A stretch of 10,286 nucleotides of DNA from JBGPIT01 sp041485125 (GTDB lineage: Bacteria; Desulfobacterota; Binatia; UTPRO1), in assembly GCA_041485125.1 (NCBI GenBank), contig JBGPIT010000166.1, forward strand, positions 1 through 10,286, in the 5' to 3' direction. Position 1 is the first letter of the stretch. Each line of letters opens with the position of its first letter. The position numbers and the translations under genes were made by a program. The notes beneath the pieces are model-generated. The model saw only the letters and a program-made list of their open reading frames with translations, had not been told where the DNA came from and did not search any database. Below, in pieces: positions 6,923 to 10,286 of the stretch.

Positions 6923-7013
6923 CAGCGCTCAGCTGTGGTCTCGGCGAGCACGGCGCACATATGCGGCAAGCGCGCTTCTCGTGACGAACAAGGCATGTTA
7001 GGCCCCGCAGTCC
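6923..7013. promoter_or_regulatory. Divergent intergenic region between signalling gene and membrane-protein gene
   Basis: A 91-nt gap between two divergently oriented genes must hold the promoters for the leftward signalling/reductase genes and probably the rightward pilus-ATPase side. It is less GC-rich than the flanks (acatatgc, gacgaacaaggcatgttagg). I could not find a -35/-10 pair at standard spacing or a convincing sigma-54 element, so individual promoters are not assigned. Confidence 0.4.
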
Positions 7014-7502
7014 ATGCGGTCAAGAATTGCCGCCGGCGGCGGCTGGATCGCGGTCGTGTTCGCGATCGTCCTGGTCGCGGGGGCCGGCTGCTACCTCCGC
7101 AAGTACGACAAGCTCGCCCGCACCCACGTCGTGGTGCTCCTCGCCATGACCCAGAAGATCGAGGATCTCACCGAGCGCGACGGCAACGCGCCGGCGGCGC
7201 TCGGCGAGTACCGCTACCCACTCGAGCGCGCGCAGGACTTCGCCCGCATCGCGGCGCGACGCTTCGAGGGGCACGCCTGGCTGCGCTTGTTCGCCGACCT
7301 CTGCGCCGCCTACGAGCGCTTGCTCGCGACCGCCGAGCGTCTGCGCGCGAGCGGTGGGCAGGATGCGGAGGCCGCGCGAGCGCTCGCCGACGCCGCGGCC
7401 GCCGTGCGCGCCGCCGCGACGGAGGTCGAGCAGGCGCTCGACCGCGAGCGCGACGGCAAGGCTGCCGCTTCCGGTCTCATGGTCGGCGTGTCAACAGTCT
7501 GA
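7014..7502 (+). CDS. Small membrane-anchored helical protein of unknown function
   Basis: A 162-residue protein I do not recognise. Residues about 10-25 (GWIAVVFAIVLVAGAG) form one hydrophobic segment with Arg residues at positions 2 and 4 before it: a signal anchor or, less likely, a lipoprotein signal with Cys26. The sequence before that Cys (AGAG) lacks the Leu/Val at -3 of a good lipobox. The rest (about 35-150) reads as amphipathic alpha helix rich in Ala, Glu and Arg, with heptad-like spacing in 105-145 that may form a coiled coil. It would face the periplasm. The ATG at 7014 is the natural start before the hydrophobic segment; no strong ribosome site is seen. It stands immediately upstream of the pilus/secretion ATPase gene in the same direction, separated by 223 nt, so a structural or accessory role in that system is possible but unproven. 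Confidence 0.6.
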   Translation: MRSRIAAGGGWIAVVFAIVLVAGAGCYLRKYDKLARTHVVVLLAMTQKIEDLTERDGNAPAALGEYRYPLERAQDFARIAARRFEGHAWLRLFADLCAAYERLLATAERLRASGGQDAEAARALADAAAAVRAAATEVEQALDRERDGKAAASGLMVGVSTV

Positions 7503-7725
7503 CGCCCGCGGTGCTCTTCGAGCACGCAACGGCCGTGCGAAATGTCGCAGGCCTTCAAGCCCGGCGCCGAAACGGCCGAGATGCATGGAGATGCGCCGCG
7601 GGTCGCTCGCCTCTACCACTGGCACGGAAGTTGGGACGGACATTCCCGGATGGCCAGGCTTGGGAGGTCGACTCGCGCTCGCGAGGCCGGACGGATCGTG
7701 CCCGCCGCCGTGGAAAGGTGAATGA
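7503..7725 (+). promoter_or_regulatory. Intergenic leader of the ATPase gene, with small hairpins and a weak sigma-54-like site
   Basis: No convincing coding frame fills these 223 nt. A 6-bp perfect hairpin (GTGCTC-TTC-GAGCAC, 7511-7525) lies 9 nt after the preceding stop; without a T-run it is at best a weak terminator. A second palindrome, CTCGCG-CT-CGCGAG, is at 7672-7685. TGGCACG-N4-TTGGG at 7620-7635 has the spacing of a sigma-54 promoter and a good -24 half, but the nearly invariant C of the -12 half is G. It would start transcription roughly 80 nt before the ATPase ATG. A promoter is expected here; which element it is remains unclear. Confidence 0.35.
7712..7721 (+). promoter_or_regulatory. 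Ribosome-binding site deciding the start of the ATPase gene
   Basis: GGAAAGGTGA sits just ahead of two closely spaced ATGs (7722 and 7726). The ATG at 7722 opens a frame that ends after six codons (stop at 7740), so the ATG at 7726, 4 nt after this site, is the functional start of the long frame. Confidence 0.7.
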
Positions 7726-10286
7726 ATGACCGCACCGACTAACGAGCGCTCTGCGGGGCAACGCGCGCTGCTGCGGTTCCTGCAGCGCCAGAATCGGATC
7801 TCGACCGCCGACATGCTGCGCATCGAGGAAGCGCTGCAGTTCTCGGCGGGCGCCACCGTGCACGAGCTGCTCGAGCGCGAAGGCATCATGACCGAGAAGG
7901 ACCTCGCGCTGCTGCTCGCGAACACGCTGCGCCTGCGCCTGATCGATCTCACCTCGTATCCGCTCGATCCGCAGATCGCTCGCGAGCTGAAGGAGCAGAT
8001 CGCGGTGCGCTACGAGGTGGTCCCGATCCGCATCGAGCAGGGCACGATCGAGGTCGCCACCGCGAACCCGCTCGATCTCGACGGACTCAAGGCGGTCGAG
8101 TTCGCGACGGGCAAGCGCGTGCAGGCGGTGGTCGCGACGCAAGTCGAGGTGCGCGACGCGCTCGCGCACGCCTATCGGCTGCAGGAGTCGCTCGAGCAGT
8201 TCCTCCAGCACGTCCCCGACGAGGGCTCGGTCACCCTCAGCGAGTTCAACAGCGAGAACACCGATCTCCGCACCATCGCCAAGGACGCCGAGCTGCCGCC
8301 GGTCGTGAAGCTCGCGGATCTCATCCTGATCGAAGGGGTGAAGAGCCGCGCCAGCGACATCCACATCGAGCCCGGCACCGACGCGGTCGCGGTCCGCTAC
8401 CGCGTCGACGGCATTCTCGAAGAGTCGTTCCGTTTCCCGAAATGGGTCCAGAACCCGCTCATCGCGCGCTTCAAGGTGATGGCGAAGCTCGACATCACCG
8501 AACGCCGCATGCCGCAGGATGGCCGCATCCAGCTGCGCTTCCAGGACAAGCTCGTCGACCTCCGCATGTCGAGCTTGCCGGCGCAGCACGGCGAGAAGAT
8601 CACGCTGCGCATCCTCGACGCCTCGGTCGCCGTGCAGGCCTTGAATCGCATCGGCTTGAACCCACGCGACCTGCAATTGATGCGCGAGGCCGTTCGCCGC
8701 CCCCAGGGCATGATCGTCATCACCGGCCCCACCGGCAGCGGCAAGACGACGACGCTCTACGCGCTGCTGCGCGAGGTGTTCGCGCCGAGCATCAACATCG
8801 TCACCATCGAGAACCCGATCGAGTATCAGCTGAAGGGCATCAACCAGGTCGAGGTCAACGAGAAGCAGGGCCTCACCTTCGCGAGCGTGCTGCGCTCGGT
8901 CCTGCGCCAGGATCCGGACGTCATCCTGATCGGTGAGATCCGCGACCGGGAAACCGCCGAGATCGCGTTCCAGGCGGCGCAGACCGGCCACTTGGTCTTG
9001 AGCACGCTGCACACCAACGACGCCGCCGCGGCCGTGACCCGACTGGTCGATCTCGGCCTCGAGTCCTACGCGGTCGCGTCGGCGCTCAATCTCGTCGTCG
9101 GGCAGCGCCTCGTCCGGCGCATCTGTCCGGCGTGCAGCGCCCCCTACAGCCCGAGCGACGAGAACCGCCGACTGCTGCACCTGGAGGAGGGCGCGCCGGA
9201 GCTCCGCAAGGGGACCGGATGTCCGGCGTGTCGCCAGACCGGCTACGTCGGCCGCACCGGCGTCTACGAGCTGCTGCCGATCTCGAAGGTGACCACCAAG
9301 ATCATCGAGGCGGGCGGCGGCGAGATCGCGGTTCGCCAACAAGCGCGTACCGAAGGCAACCACACGCTGCTCGAAGACGCGATGGAGAAGCTCAACGCCG
9401 GGTTGACGACGGCGGAAGAAGTGCTGCGCGTCGTGCAGCTCAACGATCAGACGCCGCGCTGCCCGTCGTGCCAGAAGAACATCTCCGACGACTACGCCGC
9501 CTGCCCGCATTGCGGCACGGTGTTGCGCGCGCTCTGCGGCGGCTGCTCGAAGCCGCTCAGCCCGGGTTGGACGACCTGTCCGTACTGTGGATCGAAGGCG
9601 GCCGCCATCGAGACGCCCCCCGTCGCCGAGGCGGGGGAGGGAGCCGCGGACGCGGAGGCGGCGCAGCCACGCAGCTACAAGGCGCTCGTGGTCGACGACA
9701 ACCCGGCGCTCTGCGAGATCGTCCGCCTGACGCTCGAGCGCTCCGACTTGGGTCTCTCGGTGATCACCGCGAACGACGGCACCGAGGCGCTGGCGCGCGC
9801 GTCGACGGACCGGCCCGACGTCGTGATCCTCGACCTCTCGATGCCGGACATGGACGGCTTCGAGGTGTGCCGCCGCCTGCGCTCCGACGTGCGGACGGCG
9901 TTCGTGCCGGTGCTGATGTTGACCGCGCACCAGGGCGAGGACTTCGTCACCCAGGGCTTCGCTGCCGGCACCGACGACTTCATGACCAAGCCCTACCGGC
10001 GCGAGGACCTGGTCGCGCGCGTGCGGCGCATGCTCGAGCGGACCTACGGCAAGAGCGCCGTCGGCGGCTCACGTACGCCGGCCGAGGTTGCCAAGCCGCG
10101 CAGCGTGCCGCTCGCGGCCGCGGATCTCGCCGCCGAGCCGCTCGCTTCCGACATCTCCGCCAACGACGGCGCGAGCGAGCCGGTCGCGCCCGAGACGAAC
10201 GGTCGGGGCGCGACCGGACGGGTACAGACCGGCAAGGAGGCCGAAGGACAGCTCCAGGCGCTGGTCTCGTTGCTGGAGCAATTCGG
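7726..10286 (+). CDS. GspE/PilB-type pilus or secretion ATPase fused to a double zinc ribbon and a CheY-like receiver (partial at 3' end)
   Basis: 853 codons are read and the frame is still open at the window end. Residues about 10-150 form a T2SSE/MshE-type N-terminal domain (LLEREGIMTEKDLALLLA). About 200-572 is a full hexameric secretion-motor ATPase: Walker A GPTGSGKTTT (334-343), Asp box IENPIEY (361-367), Walker B with catalytic Glu404 in ILIGEIRD, His box TGHLVLSTLHTND (420-432), and the tetra-Cys zinc site CPAC (467-470)/CPAC (499-502) typical of PilB/GspE. It ends in the usual EEVLRV. Such motors energise type IV pilus assembly or type II secretion at the inner membrane. Unusually, four more CxxC pairs follow (579/582, 593/596, 604/607, 618/621), a double zinc ribbon. 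Then comes a receiver domain from about 650 (Asp657/Asp658, phospho-acceptor Asp703 in ILDLSMPDMDG, Thr733, Lys755) and a Ser/Ala/Glu-rich linker. The fusion predicts phosphorylation-controlled motor activity. No other pilus gene is in view, so pilus versus secretion is undecided. Confidence 0.93.
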   Translation, partial: MTAPTNERSAGQRALLRFLQRQNRISTADMLRIEEALQFSAGATVHELLEREGIMTEKDLALLLANTLRLRLIDLTSYPLDPQIARELKEQIAVRYEVVPIRIEQGTIEVATANPLDLDGLKAVEFATGKRVQAVVATQVEVRDALAHAYRLQESLEQFLQHVPDEGSVTLSEFNSENTDLRTIAKDAELPPVVKLADLILIEGVKSRASDIHIEPGTDAVAVRYRVDGILEESFRFPKWVQNPLIARFKVMAKLDITERRMPQDGRIQLRFQDKLVDLRMSSLPAQHGEKITLRILDASVAVQALNRIGLNPRDLQLMREAVRRPQGMIVITGPTGSGKTTTLYALLREVFAPSINIVTIENPIEYQLKGINQVEVNEKQGLTFASVLRSVLRQDPDVILIGEIRDRETAEIAFQAAQTGHLVLSTLHTNDAAAAVTRLVDLGLESYAVASALNLVVGQRLVRRICPACSAPYSPSDENRRLLHLEEGAPELRKGTGCPACRQTGYVGRTGVYELLPISKVTTKIIEAGGGEIAVRQQARTEGNHTLLEDAMEKLNAGLTTAEEVLRVVQLNDQTPRCPSCQKNISDDYAACPHCGTVLRALCGGCSKPLSPGWTTCPYCGSKAAAIETPPVAEAGEGAADAEAAQPRSYKALVVDDNPALCEIVRLTLERSDLGLSVITANDGTEALARASTDRPDVVILDLSMPDMDGFEVCRRLRSDVRTAFVPVLMLTAHQGEDFVTQGFAAGTDDFMTKPYRREDLVARVRRMLERTYGKSAVGGSRTPAEVAKPRSVPLAAADLAAEPLASDISANDGASEPVAPETNGRGATGRVQTGKEAEGQLQALVSLLEQF

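Noticed and set aside
7014..7100. Lipoprotein signal in the small membrane protein (Cys26)
   Set aside because: The residues before the Cys (A-G-A-G) lack a Leu/Val/Ile at -3, so the lipobox is poor; a signal anchor is at least as likely.
7511..7525. Intrinsic terminator after the small membrane-protein gene
   Set aside because: The hairpin is perfect but only 6 bp with a 3-nt loop and no T-run follows; kept only as a note within the intergenic feature.
7555..9930. Long open frame (about 790 codons) on the minus strand
   Set aside because: It lies antisense to the pilus/secretion ATPase whose motifs are unambiguous; composition is Arg/Asp/Leu/Val-rich with no recognisable domain.
1..10286. 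CRISPR arrays, tRNA/rRNA genes, insertion sequences, long direct or inverted repeats
   Set aside because: Looked for by eye on both strands; only short GC palindromes of a size expected by chance were seen, and coding is nearly continuous.

Overview
The window is very GC-rich (G or C in most third codon positions) and gene-dense. It looks like a chromosomal piece of a Gram-negative bacterium. Signs are a type IV pilus/type II secretion-class ATPase, an exported sulfatase-superfamily enzyme and a PAS/receiver signalling protein. Start codons are often GTG or TTG, and neighbouring genes overlap by 4 nt. The mix would fit a deltaproteobacterial-grade or Binatota-like lineage, but sequence reading alone cannot fix the taxon. 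I see no tRNA, rRNA, CRISPR array, insertion sequence or long repeat.

Layout, left to right. A possible 7-codon start of a leftward gene sits at the very edge (1-22). A GNAT acetyltransferase runs rightward (116-610). Its end overlaps by 13 nt the end of a long leftward gene series that occupies 598-6922. In its own transcriptional order this series is: a PAS-histidine-phosphotransfer-receiver protein with no ATPase domain (5765-6922); an aldo/keto reductase overlapping it by 20 nt with a strong ribosome site (4666-5784); a 114-nt gap; a single-domain rhodanese (4084-4551); a PduO-type corrinoid adenosyltransferase (3449-4081, 2 nt later); a metallo-beta-lactamase-fold hydrolase (2772-3452, GTGA overlap); and a secreted sulfatase/alkaline-phosphatase-superfamily protein (598-2775, TTGA overlap). 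The last four are packed as one translationally coupled unit. A 91-nt divergent gap (6923-7013) separates this series from two rightward genes. These are a small membrane-anchored helical protein of unknown function (7014-7502) and, after a 223-nt gap, a large open-ended gene from 7726 to the window end.

That last gene is the most striking object. It encodes a complete GspE/PilB-type secretion/pilus ATPase followed by a double zinc ribbon and a CheY-like receiver domain with its phospho-acceptor Asp intact, and it is still open at the edge. About 0.8 kb away, on the other strand, lies the PAS-HisKA-REC protein that has a phosphorylatable His and a receiver but no kinase catalytic domain. Together they suggest phosphorelay control of a pilus or secretion motor. 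This is an inference from architecture and proximity; nothing in the sequence proves the two proteins interact.

The rhodanese/adenosyltransferase/MBL-hydrolase/sulfatase-like unit looks metabolic. A rhodanese paired with a glyoxalase-II/persulfide-dioxygenase-like MBL enzyme hints at sulfur or thiol chemistry. The sulfatase-like enzyme has Thr where true sulfatases have the formylglycine Cys/Ser, so it should not be called a sulfatase on name alone.
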